Assembly (NCBI GenBank): GCA_950097015.1
Contig: CATNEN010000001.1
Location: forward strand, 2,938,001-3,002,000
DNA: 64,000 bases
Direction: 5' to 3'
Origin: Macrostomum hystrix
Taxonomy: Eukaryota; Platyhelminthes; Macrostomidae
Shown one piece after another: positions 23,186 through 36,049 of the stretch. Within the stretch, counting starts at the first letter, position 1, and each line of letters starts with the position of its first letter. The position numbers were made by a program, and so were the translations under genes. Below the pieces are notes generated by a model. The model was not told where the DNA came from. It made no database searches and was given only the letters and a program-made list of their open reading frames with translations.

Positions 23186-23212
23186 AGTGAACAACTTAAC
23201 AAGAGCTTAGAA

Positions 23213-23276
23213 TTTGTCTAACAGCTTTAGCACATTGTCTAACAGCTTTAGCACATTGTCTAACAGCTTTAGCATT
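23213..23276. repeat. Three-copy 21-bp tandem repeat
   Basis: ACAGCTTTAGCACATTGTCTA is repeated three times immediately after the 15-bp array and its flanking direct repeat. It is small but near-perfect, suggesting a recent expansion. Confidence 0.85.
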
Positions 23277-23949
23277 TCGGTGTTTAACGGCCAATCTCAT
23301 TAAAGAAAAACGCATTTACTTTAAACAAGACATGCCGAATAAGAAATAACGAAGTGTGACAATAATTCAAAACACAAAAGAAAAACTTTGATTCTAGTTT
23401 TACACGTTGGTGCAAATGGTAAATTTGGTTCATCATGCCTATTAGATTATGACTGTATAATCAATCCATTGGTGAGGCTGCAGCACTAATCAGCTAGGTA
23501 TCGGGTTGAGCAGATGATTATCAAATTACCTAAAGATTCGATTCGTATTGCTTTTTTCGTCAAATTCAACAGACCCTATTTCACCTGTACTAGTGCGCCA
23601 ATTTACTCATGTGATGGTTTCGACTATGCGAATGCAGTTAATTATAGTTTGGTCGGCAACTGACACGCAATCTGATTGGCTAGGCTCGGTTTAACAAATT
23701 GTGAGCAGACTAATTAGTATACTCATAGGCAGAGCTACACTGTGCTGCATTTGATAAGGACGAAAATTCAGTTTTTACCTTATTTTTAAAATAATAAATT
23801 ACGCCTACTTTGGAGTCAAGCAGTTACAACTAAGCCGGATTTTATTCCTAATTTTTTGGTTAACTGAACTACAGCTTTAATTAAATACTGATATCTTCTG
23901 GATAGTTGACAAGGTGAGAAAACCATGTACTAATGGATCTAATATAATC
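23277..23949. other. Non-coding spacer
   Basis: AT-rich unique sequence. I see no gene, RNA or mobile element. Confidence 0.5.
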
Positions 23950-25600
23950 TCTACATCCCAACTGTCTTTCTTACATCCCAACTGTCTTCCCTACATCCCA
24001 ACTGTCTTCCCTACATCCCAACTGTCTTCCTTACATCCCAACTGTCTTCCCTACATCCCAACTGTCTTCCCTACATCCCAACTGTCTTCCCTACATCCCA
24101 ACTGTCTTCCTTACAACCCAACTGTCTTCCCTACATTCCAACTGTCTTCCTTACATCCCAACTGTCTTTCCTACATCCCAACTGTCTTCACTACATCCCA
24201 ACTGTCTTCCATACATCCCAACTGCCTTCCCTACATCCCAACTGTCTTTCCTACATCCCAACTGTCTTCCCTTCATCTCAACTGTCTTCCCTTCATCTCA
24301 ACTGTCTTCCCTTCATCTCAACTATCTGTCCTACATCCCAACTGCCTCCCCTACATCCCAAGTGTCTTTCCTACATCTTAACTGTCTTCCCTACGTCCCA
24401 ACTGTCTTCCATACATCCCAACTGTCTTCTCTACATCCCAACTGTTTTCTCTACATCCCAACTGACTTCTCTACATCCCAACTGTCTTCCCTACATCCCA
24501 ACTGCCTTCCCTACATCCCAAATGTCTTCCCTACATTCCAACTGCCTTCCCTACATCCCAACTGTCTTCCCTACATCCCAACTGTCTTCCCTACATCCCA
24601 ACTGTCTTCCCTACATCCCAACTGTCTTCCATACATCCCAACTGTCTTCTCTACATCCCAACTGTTTTCTCTACATCCCAACTGACTTCTCTACATCCCA
24701 ACTGTCTTCCCTACGTCCCAACTGTCTTCCCTACATCCCAACTGTCTTCCCTACGTCCCAACTGTCTTCCCTACATCCCAACTGCCTTCCCTACATCCCA
24801 AATGTCTTCCCTACATTCCAACTGCCTTCCCTACATCCCAACTGTCTTCCCTACATCCCAACTGTCTTCCCTACATCCCAACTGTCTTCCCTACATCCCA
24901 ACTGTCTTCTCTACATCCCAACTGTCTTCCCGACATTCCAACTGCCTTCCCTACATCCCAACTTTCTTCCCCACATCCCAACTGTCTTCCATACATCCCA
25001 ACTGTATTCCCTACATCCCAACTGTCTTCTCTTCATCTCAACTGTCTTTCCTACATCCCAACTGTCTTTCCTACATCCCAACTCTCTTCCCTTTATCTCA
25101 ACTGTCTTCCCTACATCCCAACTTTCTTTCCTATATCCCAACTCTCTTCCTTTCATCTCAACTTTCTTTCCTACATCCCAACTGTCTTTCCTACATCTCA
25201 ACTGTCTTCCCTTCATCCCAACTGTCTTCCCTACATCCCAACTCTCTTCCCTTCATCTCAACTGTCGTCCCTACATCCCAACTTTCTTTCCTACATCCCA
25301 ACTGTCTTTCCTACATCCCAACTCTCTTCCCTTTATCTCAACTGTCTTCCCTACATCCCAACTTTCTTTCCTATATCCCAACTCTCTTCCCTTCATCTCA
25401 ACTGTCTTCCCTACATCCCAACTTTCTTTCCTATATCCCAACTCTCTTCCCTTTCATCTCAACTGTCTTCCCTTCATCTCAACTGTCTTCTCTTCATCCC
25501 AACTGTCTTTCCTACATCCCAACTGTCTTCCCTACATCCCAACTGTCTTCCCTACATCCCAACTGCCTTCCCTACATCCCAACTGTCTTCCCTACTTTCC
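23950..25600 (+). repeat. 20-bp array, left arm (CTACATCCCAACTGTCTTCC)
   Basis: About 82 copies of CTACATCCCAACTGTCTTCC. The right half is enriched in CTTCATCTCAACTGTCTTCC and TATATCCCAACTCTCTTCC variants. The same unit recurs in reverse complement at 25.9-26.7 kb. Open frames of up to 368 codons are read-throughs of the 20-bp unit. Confidence 0.97.
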
Positions 25601-25924
25601 AGAAATCTTCCTTCCAGCGTATAAATAAAATCCCAATTAATCCTTTCGACAGTTTATCTTTATTGATAAAATGCTCAAAGCTGTGAGCAGCATGCAGCCA
25701 GTCTTAAGAAAACAGCTCAGCGAGAGACATTTAAGAGTTGCTGTTTGACTGGAGCAAATGATATGAGTGCCACAGATGTCTAAGGTTCCCATGCACTATT
25801 CATTCTGAGCTGCACATCCTGCCGCTCAGTATTATAAAAAATACTTACCAAAGTCGCTTCTTATATAAAAACACTAAAAAATTAAGTCACACAAACGAAC
25901 GGATAGAACACCGAGAGACATCAG
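25601..25924. other. Spacer between the inverted 20-bp arrays
   Basis: About 320 bp of unique sequence forming the loop between the two inverted satellite arms. It contains the GTCTTAAGAAAA...AGCGAGAG stretch similar to one near 14.73 kb. There is no open frame of note. Confidence 0.5.
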
Positions 25925-26714
25925 ATTGGGATAAGGGGAAGACAGTTGGGATGTAGGGAAGACAGTTGGGATGTAGGGAAGACAGTTGGGATGTAGGAAA
26001 GACAGTTTGGATGTAGGAAAGACAGTTTGGATGTAGGGAAGACAGTTGAGATGAAGGGAAGACCGTTAAGATGTAAGGAAGACAGTTGAAATGTAGGGAA
26101 GACAATTGGGATGCAGTGAAGACAGTTGAGATGAAGGGAAGACAGTTTGGATGTAGGGAAGACAGTTGAGATGAAGGGAAGACCGTTAAGATGTAAGGAA
26201 GACAGTTGAAATGTAGGGAAGACAATTGGGATGCAGTGAAGACAGTTGAGATGAAGGGAAGACAGTTGGGATGTAGTGAAGACAGTTGAGATGAAGGGAA
26301 GACAGTTGGGATGAAGCGAAGACAGTTGGGATGTAGTGAAGACAGTTGGGATGTAGTGAAGACAGTTGGGATGTAGGGAAGACAGTTGGGATGTAGGGAA
26401 TACAGTTGAGATGAAGGGAAGACAGTCGGGATGTAGTGAAGACAGTTGGGATGTAGGGAAGACAGTTGAGATGTAGGGAAGACAGTTGGGGTGTAGGGAG
26501 GACAGTTGGGATGTAGGGAAGACATTTGGGATGTAGGGAAGACAGTTGAGATGTAGGGAAGACAGTTGGGGTGTAGGGAGGACAGTTGGGATGTAGGGAA
26601 GACAGTTGGGATGTAGGGAAGACATTTGGGATGTAGGGAAGACAGTTGAGATGTAGGGAAGACAGTTGGGGTGTAGGGAGGACAGTTGGGATGTAGGGAA
26701 GACAGTTGGGATGC
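25925..26714 (-). repeat. 20-bp array, inverted right arm
   Basis: About 39 copies of GGAAGACAGTTGGGATGTAG, the exact reverse complement of the unit at 23.95-25.6 kb. It also carries the GAGATGAAGGGAAGACAGTT variant, the complement of CTTCATCTC in the left arm. A duplicated block is visible: the run from about 26038 recurs at about 26158 (120 bp). Minus-strand open frames here are repeat read-through. Confidence 0.97.
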
Positions 26715-27297
26715 CACTGCATCACTGTGAGCCGCCAATATTCTCCTACAGATATAGGATCGTACAGTTAGAACAAGCAAACGTTTTTAAGTCACAGAAC
26801 CGTGAGAGCACTGGTAAAGCCAAAGAGAATGAATATGAAGGGCAGAGAAGTAGATAGACCAAAAGCCAGAAACTATTACACGGATAGCATTATTTGCGTC
26901 ACTCACACAAAGTGCAAATTTGAATAGACGGGATTGAAAGAGAGAAAACTGACGAGTCAAGTCATGAGCTGCAGCCTCGCACCAATTGTGTGAGGTTTTC
27001 AAGTCTCATTTTCATCATGAATTATCCCATGCGTGTCAAACCCGTGAATGAGAAGATTTTAAAGTCAAGATCTTGCATTATTCCTCAGTTCTACTACTCA
27101 ACCCCGATAGACATAGATGTCAAATCGGTTTTGTTTGTTCTACCGACAAGGGGAACATATCAGATTTCTGAGTACTTTTAGTTGCCTTCTCACACACAAC
27201 CTACAGCTTTCTCACTTCCATATCGATTTAATGTCAGAGGCTAATCTAGTCTATTGTATAATGAGTTTAACAGTATGTCACAATGTCATTTGCTTTC
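26715..27297. other. Non-coding spacer
   Basis: Unique sequence with short open frames only. None shows a recognisable domain. Confidence 0.45.
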
Positions 27298-29770
27298 TTT
27301 GACGGTCGTCTCTCAGACTGGAAATCGTCTTTGACAGTCATCTCTCAGACTGGAAATTGTCTTTGACAGTCATCTCTGAGACAGGAAATCGTCTTTGACA
27401 GCCATCTCTCAGACTGGAAATTGTCTTTGACAGTCATCTCTCAGACTGGAAATCGTCTTTGACAGTCATCTCTCAGACTGGAAATTGTCTTTGACAGTCA
27501 TCTCTGAGACAGGAAATTGTCTTTGACAGCCATCTCTCAGACTGGAAATTGTCTTTGACAGTAGTCTCTCAGACTGGAAATTGTCTTTGACAGTCATCTC
27601 TCAGACTGGAAATTGTCTTTGACAGTCATCTCTCAGACTGGAAATTGTCTTTGACAGCCATCTCTCAGACTGGAAATTGTCTTTGACAGCCATCTCTCAG
27701 ATAAGAAATAGTCTTTGACAGTCATCTCTAAGATAGGAAATTGTCTTTGACAGCCATCTCTCAGACTGGAAATTGTCTTTGACAGTCATCTCTCAGACTG
27801 GAAATTGTCTTTGACAGTCATCTCTCAGACTGGAAATTGTCTTTGACAGTCATCTCTCAGACTGGAAATTGTCTTTGACAGTCATCTCTGAGACAGGAAA
27901 TTGTCTTTGACAGCCATCTCTCAGACTGGAAATTGTCTTTGACAGTAGTCTCTCAGACTGGAAATTGTCTTTGACAGTCATCTCTCAGACTGGAAATTGT
28001 CTTTGACAGTCATCTCTCAGACTGGAAATTGTCTTTGACAGCCATCTCTCAGACTGGAAATTGTCTTTGACAGCCATCTCTCAGATAAGAAATAGTCTTT
28101 GACAGTCATCTCTAAGATAGGAAATTGTCTTTGACAGCCATCTCTCAGACTGGAAATTGTCTTTGACAGTCATCTCTCAGATAAGAAATAGTCTTTGACA
28201 GTCATCTCTCAGATAGGAAATTGTCTTTGACAGCCATCTCTCAGACTGGAAATTGTCTTTGACAGCCATCTCTCAGATAAGAAATTGTCTTTGACAGTCA
28301 TCTCTCAGACTGGAAATTGTCTTTGACAGCCATCTCTCAGATAGGAAATTGTCTTTGACAGCCATCTCTCAGACTGGAAATTGTCTTTGACAGTCATCTC
28401 TCAGACTGGAAATTGTCTTTGACAGTCATCTCTCAGACTGGAAATTGTCTTTGACAGTCATCTCTCAGACTGGAAATTGTCTTTGACAGTCATCTCTCAG
28501 ACTGGAAATTGTCTTTGACAGTCATCTCTCAGACTGGAAATTGTCTTTGACAGTCATCTCTCAGACTGGAAATTGTCTTTGACAGTCATCTCTCAGACTG
28601 GAAATTGTCTTTGACAGTCATCTCTCAGACTGGAAATTGTCTTTGACAGTCATCTCTCAGACTGGAAATTGTCTTTGACAGTCATCTCTCAGACTGGAAA
28701 TTGTCTTTGACAGTAGTCTCTCAGACTGGAAATTGTCTTTGACAGTCATCTCTCAGACTGGAAATTGTCTTTGACAGTAGTCTCTCAGACTGGAAATTGT
28801 CTTTGACAGTAGTCTCTCAGACTGGAAATTGTCTTTGACAGTCATCTCTCAGACTGGAAATTGTCTTTGACAGTCATCTCTCAGACTGGAAATTGTCTTT
28901 GACAGTAGTCTCTCAGACTGGAAATTGTCTTTGACAGTCATCTCTCAGACTGGAAATTGTCTTTGACAGTAGTCTCTCAGACTGGAAATTGTCTTTGACA
29001 GTAGTCTCTCAGACTGGAAATTGTCTTTGACAGTCATCTCTCAGACTGGAAATTGTCTTTGACAGTAGTCTCTCAGACTGGAAATTGTCTTTGACAGTAG
29101 TCTCTCAGACTGGAAATTGTCTTTGACAGTCATCTCTCAGACTGGAAATTGTCTTTGACAGTAGTCTCTCAGACAGGAAATTGTCTTTGACAGTCCTCTC
29201 TCAGACAGGAAATTGTCTTTGACAGTCATCTCTCAGACTGGAAATTGTCTTTGACAGTAGTCTCTCAGACTGGAAATTGTCTTTGACAGTAGTCTCTCAG
29301 ACTGGAAATTGTCTTTGACAGTAGTCTCTCAGACAGGAAATTGTCTTTGACAGTCCTCTCTCAGACTGGAAATTGTCTTTGACAGTCATCTCTCAGACTG
29401 GAAATTGTCTTTGACAGTAGTCTCTCAGACTGGAAATTGTCTTTGACAGTCCTCTCTCAGACAGGAAATTGTCTTTGACAGTCATCTCTCAGACTGGAAA
29501 TTGTCTTTGACAGTAGTCTCTCAGACTGGAAATTGTCTTTGACAGTAGTCTCTCAGACTGGAAATTGTCTTTGACAGTAGTCTCTCAGACAGGAAATTGT
29601 CTTTGACAGTAGTCTCTCAGACAGGAAATTGTCTTTGACAGTCATCTCTCAGACTGGAAATAGTCTTTGACAGTCATCTCTCAGACTGGAAATAGTCTTT
29701 GACAGCCATCTCTCAGATAAGAAATTGTCTTTGACAGTCCTCTATAAGACAGGAAATTGTGTTTGACTGT
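27298..29770. repeat. 32-bp satellite, about 2.5 kb
   Basis: About 77 copies of a 32-bp unit whose first 20 bases are GACAGTCATCTCTCAGACTG, followed by GAAATTGTCTTT. Main variants are GACAGCCATC, GACAGTAGTC, AGATAAGAAA and AGACAGGAAA. Two-variant patterns recur (a block near 27520-27780 recurs near 27890-28150), so there is local higher-order structure. CAGTC and GACTG form a 5-bp dyad in the consensus unit. Confidence 0.97.
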
Positions 29771-31447
29771 CGCATAGACACTTTTTAATATTCAAAATAA
29801 AGTTATATAAGAGGCTATTAGGTTCGTCCATTTTTTGTTAAAAGCAATAAAAACCTTATCGTACAGCCAACTTTGAGTGTACATGCATGAGTACAATTTT
29901 TACTGGTCAAAATATATTGCCAGTCGAACAAAATTCAAACTCTATGAAACCCAGATAAGATTAGTACGAGTAATAACAGAGGCTCTATAGCACATATTGT
30001 TACCTACAGACTAATGTAAAGAAAGAAGTAAAATGATAAAAATGGTTTGGAAGAAGATCTTTAAAAACAAACAAGCATTTTATAATTTAAGTTTTTTATC
30101 AAATCATATCCTTGTCTAATCTTTGTCTGGCGTTTGTAAATACTGGAAGAAGCATCGAGTGTGTTAGCTTAGCCATCAAAATGAATCGTTTGTTATTGAA
30201 TATTTATTTATTTAGAATTAGGCTATTATCTTGGAGTGCTTAGCTGTACCTATGGCTGTCATGCATCTCGCCCTTTTACTAGCAGATCCATGCAATAGGT
30301 GCCTACTATTTAAGAAACATTTTAAGAAACGTCTCACAGACACTGAACGTTTAACAGAACAACAACCACCGGGGGGTATTTCAAAAACCTCATTGTTTCT
30401 GTTTCTCCTACAAAATTCAACCGATCGCCATGAAAATCTAGAACACGGACTAACATTTTCGATCCACTCTGTCAGGTGAAACAACGGCTTTGTTAGTTGT
30501 CCTTGTCATCAGGATCTTCGCGTGAAATTAGCGTGATCTGTTCACTGGCCGATGAATGAATCAGTCGTACATTCTACAAATCTACAATCTGTGCAGTCAA
30601 CCTACCTTCGCTTTCCTCCCCTTCCTTTCTTCCTTCCTTCTATCTGATCCTCTCTTCACTCTGCCTCGATTTCACTATCCTCCAATTATGTTTTCGCGAA
30701 AGTAGCACGTCAATGAATGGTACCAGAGTACTTTTGTTGGAACGATCAGTTGAGATCAGTTCGAAGAAAACGATCAAACATTCAAAGCCAAAAACCAAAG
30801 CCAAAATCCAAATTTGCATATTCTTCTAGCTGCAACTCACTTACTCGCCAGTTTCCGCACTGCTATAGCTACTACTAACAGCTACTAACGGCTGAAAGAC
30901 CTTTTTTGATCTCCGTAGTGTATTTCTAAATATAGAACATTCTATATAGGCTATCCCAATTAGGGTCGTTGTCTCTAGGGAAAACACAAAAATAGGATAA
31001 TTTTAGACCCACTGAGGGATCAGAAATAAAAGTACGCAGCATCTTTCAGTTTTAATTCTTGTCAAATATATTGTCAAATCTATAAAGATTTTTCATATAT
31101 TTTTTTAAAAAACTCCACATTCGGTAAATTTTCTGCAATGAATTTTCAGATGGGTTTTAATTTCAAAAATGTTTTACATCGTCAAATTCTTTGCGTATAA
31201 TGGATGTATGTTTCTGGACTATTTGCCATTTAGAGGCGATTAAAAATTTAGAGTGGTCTTGAAATACAATAGACTCCGATTCCTACATTACAATGTCAAA
31301 CATAACGGACAATGGAAGATTCGGACATGTCATAGGATCCCTCGATGCTGCATTGTTATTTAATTTAATTCGTCTTAACGTAGTCTCCATTTTTCTATTC
31401 TCAAATATACTGATGAGTTTGCGAGTGCTTAAACAAAAAATTACGCT
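29771..31447. other. Non-coding spacer
   Basis: AT-rich sequence holding the partial MITE-like copy B (about 30351-30505). A pyrimidine-rich run lies near 30600-30670. No gene is convincing; the open frames around 30.2-30.5 kb overlap the element and have no domain. Confidence 0.45.
30351..30505. mobile_element. MITE-like element, copy B (left part)
   Basis: It aligns by eye to the element at 42.55-42.95 kb: TTAACAG, ACCAC, GGTATTTCAAA, TTTCTGTTTCTCC, ATTCAACC, CCATGAAAATCTAGAAC, then CTCTGTCAGGTGAAAC and GTTAGTTGTCCTTG. The right terminal repeat seen in the 42.9-kb copy is not evident, so this copy is truncated or diverged. Confidence 0.55.
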
Positions 31448-34400
31448 GACATGTGAGACAATCACTCACCTGTGAGACACGCTCACCTGTGAGACACGCT
31501 CACCTGTGAGACACACGCTCACCTGTGAGACACACGCTCACCTGTGAGACACACGCTCACCTGTGAGACACACGCTCACCTGTGAGACACGCTCACCTGT
31601 GAGACACGCTCACCTGTGAGACACACGCTCACCTGTGAGACACACGCTCACTAATGAGACACACGCTCACTAATGAGACATACGCTCACTAATGAGACAC
31701 ACGCTCACTAATGAGACACAGGCTCACTAATGAGACATACGCTCACTAATGAGACACACGCTCACTAATGAGACACACGCTCACCTGTGAGACACACGCT
31801 CACTAATGAGACACACGCTCACTAATGAGACATACGCTCACTAATGAGACACACGCTCACTAATGAGACATACGCTCACTAATGAGACACACGCTCACCT
31901 GTGAGACACACGCTCACTAATGAGACACACGCTCACTAATGAGACACACGCTCACTAATGAGACACACGCTCACTAATGAGACACACGCTCACCTGTGAG
32001 ACACACGCTCACTAATGAGACACACGCTCACTAATGAGACACACGCTCACTAATGAGACACACGCTCACTAATGAGACATACGCTCACCTGTTAGACACA
32101 CGCTCACCTGTTAGACACACGCTCACTAATGAGACACACGCTCACCTGTGAGACACACGCTCACTAATGAGACACGCTCACCTGTGAGACACACGCTCAC
32201 CTGTGAGACACACGCTCACTAATGAGACATACGCTCACCTGTTAGACACACGCTCACCTGTTAGACACACGCTCACTAATGAGACACACGCTCACTAATG
32301 AGACACACGCTCACTAATGAGACACACGCTCACTAATGAGACACACGCTCACCTGTGAGACACACGCTCACTAATGAGACACACGCTCACTAATGAGACA
32401 CACGCTCACCTGTGAGACACACGCTCACTAATGAGACACACGCTCACTAATGAGACACACGCTCACTAATGAGACACACGCTCACTAATGAGACACACGC
32501 TCACTAATGAGACATACGCTCACCTGTTAGACACACGCTCACCTGTTAGACACACGCTCACTAATGAGACACACGCTCACCTGTGAGACACACGCTCACT
32601 AATGAGACACGCTCACCTGTGAGACACACGCTCACCTGTGAGACACACGCTCACTAATGAGACACACGCTCACTAATGAGACACACGCTCACTAATGAGA
32701 CATACGCTCACCTGTTAGACACACGCTCACCTGTTAGACACACGCTCACTAATGAGACACACGCTCACCTGTGAGACACACGCTCACTAATGAGACACAC
32801 GCTCACTAATGAGACACACGCTCACCTGTGAGACACACGCTCACTAATGAGACACACGCTCACTAATGAGACACACGCTCACTAATGAGACATACGCTCA
32901 CCTGTTAGACACACGCCTCACCTGTTAGACACACGCTCACTAATGAGACACACGCTCACCTGTGAGACACACGCTCACTAATGAGGACACACGCTCACTA
33001 ATGAGACACACGCTCACTAATGAGACACACGCTCACTAATGAGACACACGCTCACCTGTGAGACACACGCTCACTAATGAGACACACGCTCACTAATGAG
33101 ACACACGCTCACCTGTGAGACACACGCTCACTAATGAGACACACGCTCACTAATGAGACACACGCTCACTAATGAGACACACGCTCACTAATGAGACATA
33201 CGCTCACCTGTTAGACACACGCTCACCTGTTAGACACACGCTCACTAATGAGACACACGCTCACCTGTGAGACACACGCTCACTAATGAGACACACGCTC
33301 ACTAATGAGACACACGCTCACCTGTGAGACACACGCTCACTAATGAGACACGCTCACTAATGAGACATACGCTCACCTGTTAGACACACGCTCACCTGTT
33401 AGACACACGCTCACTAATGAGACACACGCTCACTAATGAGACACACGCTCACTAATGAGACACACGCTCACTAATGAGACACACGCTCACCTGTGAGACA
33501 CACGCTCACTAATGAGACACACGCTCACTAATGAGACACACGCTCACCTGTGAGACACACGCTCACTAATGAGACACACGCTCACTAATGAGACACACGC
33601 TCACTAATGAGACACACGCTCACTAATGAGACACACGCTCACTAATGAGACATACGCTCACCTGTTAGACACACGCTCACCTGTTAGACACACGCTCACT
33701 AATGAGACACACGCTCACCTGTGAGACACACGCTCACTAATGAGACACACGCTCACCTGTGAGACACACGCTCACTAATGAGACACACGCTCACTAATGA
33801 GACACACGCTCACTAATGAGACACTACGCTCACTACTGTAGACACACGCTCACCTGTTAGACACACGCTCACTAATGAGACACACGCTCACCTGTGAGAC
33901 ACACGCTCACTAATGAGACACACGCTCACTAATGAGACACACGCTCACCTGTGAGACACACGCTCACTAATGAGACACACGCTCACTAATGAGACACACG
34001 CTCACTAATGAGACATACGCTCACCTGTTTAGACACACGCTCACCTGTTAGACACACGCTCACTAATGAGACACACGCTCACCTGTGAGACACACGCTCA
34101 CTAATGAGACACACGCTCACTAATGAGACACACGCTCACTAATGAGACACACGCTCACTAATGAGACACACGCTCACCTGTGAGACACACGCTCACTAAT
34201 GAGACACACGCTCACTAATGAGACACACGCTCACCTGTGAGACACACGCTCACTAATGAGACACACGCTCACTAATGAGACACACGCTCACTAATGAGAC
34301 ATACGCTCACCTGTTAGACACACGCTCACCTGTTAGACACACGCTCACTAATGAGACACACGCTCACCTGTGAGACACACGCTCACTAATGAGACACACG

Positions 34401-36004
34401 CTCACTAATGAGACACACGCTCACCTGTGAGACACACGCTCACTAATGAGACACACGCTCACTAATGAGACACACGCTCACTAATGAGACATACGCTCAC
34501 CTGTTAGACACACGCTCACCTGTTAGACACACGCTCACTAATGAGACACACGCTCACCTGTGAGACACACGCTCACTAATGAGACACGCTCACCTGTGAG
34601 ACACACGCTCACCTGTGAGACACACGCTCACCTGTGAGACACACGCTCACTAATGAGACACGCTCACTAATGAGACACACGCTCACTAATGAGACACGCT
34701 CACCTGTTAGACACACGCTCACCTGTTAGACACACGCTCACTAATGAGACACACGCTCACTAATGAGACACACGCTCACTAATGAGACACACGCTCACCT
34801 GTGAGACACACGCTCACTAATGAGACACACGCTCACCTGTGAGACACACGCTCACTAATGAGACACACGCTCACTAATGAGACACACGCTCACTAATGAG
34901 ACATACGCTCACTAATGAGACATACGCTCACTAATGAGACACGCTCACTAATGAGACATACGCTCACCTGTTAGACACACGCTCACCTGTTAGACACACG
35001 CTCACTAATGAGACACACGCTCACTAATGAGACACACGCTCACTAATGAGACACACGCTCACCTGTGAGACACACGCTCACTAATGAGACACACGCTCAC
35101 CTGTGAGACACACGCTCACTAATGAGACACACGCTCACTAATGAGACACACGCTCACTAATGAGACATACGCTCACCTGTGAGACACACGCTCACCTGTG
35201 AGACACACGCTCACCTGTGAGACACACGCTCACTAATGAGACACGCTCACCTGTGAGACACACGCTCACCTGTGAGACACACGCTCACCTGTTAGACACA
35301 CGCTCACCTGTGAGACACACGCTCACTAATGAGACACACGCTCACTAATGAGACACACGCTCACCTGTGAGACACACGCTCACCTGTGAGACACACGCTC
35401 ACTAATGAGACACACGCTCACTAATGAGACATACGCTCACTAATGAGACACACGCTCACCTGTGAGACACACGCTCACTAATGAGACACATGCTCACCTG
35501 TGAGACACACGCTCACTAATGAGACACACGCTCACCTGTGAGACACACGCTCACTAATGAGACACACGCTCACTAATGAGACACACGCTCACTAATGAGA
35601 CACACGCTCACCTGTGAGACACACGCTCACTAATGAGACACACGCTCACTAATGAGACACACGCTCACTAATGAGACATACGCTCACTAATGAGACACAC
35701 GCTCACTAATGAGACATACGCTCACTAATGAGACACACGCTCACTAATGAGACATACGCTCACCTGTGAGACACACGCTCACTAATGAGACATACGCTCA
35801 CCTGTGAGACACACGCTCACCTGTGACTGTGAGACACACGCTCACCTGTGAGACATATACGCTTTTCTGTGAGACACACGCTCACCTCTGTGAGAAATTT
35901 TCTCACCTGTGAGACACACGCTCACCTGTGAGACATACGCTCACCTGTGAGACATACGCTCACCTGTGAGACATACGCTCACCTGTGAGACACACGCTCA
36001 CCTG
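31448..36004. repeat. 19-bp satellite (GAGACACACGCTCACTAAT / ...CCTGT), about 4.55 kb
   Basis: About 240 copies of two interspersed 19-bp unit types. One ends CTCACTAAT and the other CTCACCTGT. There are 17-bp deletion variants (GAGACACGCTCACCTGT) and TTAGACAC variants. Both types keep CTCA-N4-TGAG dyad symmetry across the unit junction, and the second type carries the E-box word CACCTG. Larger blocks recur (for example TACGCTCACCTGTTAGACAC pairs about every 200-450 bp). The array stops about 46 bp before the GPCR start codon. Confidence 0.97.
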
Positions 36005-36049
36005 TCAATCAATTGTTCCGACAAAAACCCGCAGTCAGCAGAACCGACA

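Noticed and set aside
22486-23202. Open frames of 180-240 codons on both strands
   Set aside because: A 15-bp unit with no stop keeps frames open indefinitely. Simultaneous opening on both strands argues against coding.
23914-26780. Open frames of up to 368 codons across the inverted 20-bp arrays
   Set aside because: They consist only of the 20-residue-period repeat peptide, in several frames and on both arms.
30218-30484. Pair of 80-90-codon frames on opposite strands
   Set aside because: They overlap the MITE-like copy B and are not conserved in the other copies.
35966-36049. N-terminal extension of the GPCR into the satellite
   Set aside because: The extra 28 codons have no ATG (they begin at GTG) and are mainly satellite. 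The ATG at 36050 has a good context and is followed by unique sequence.
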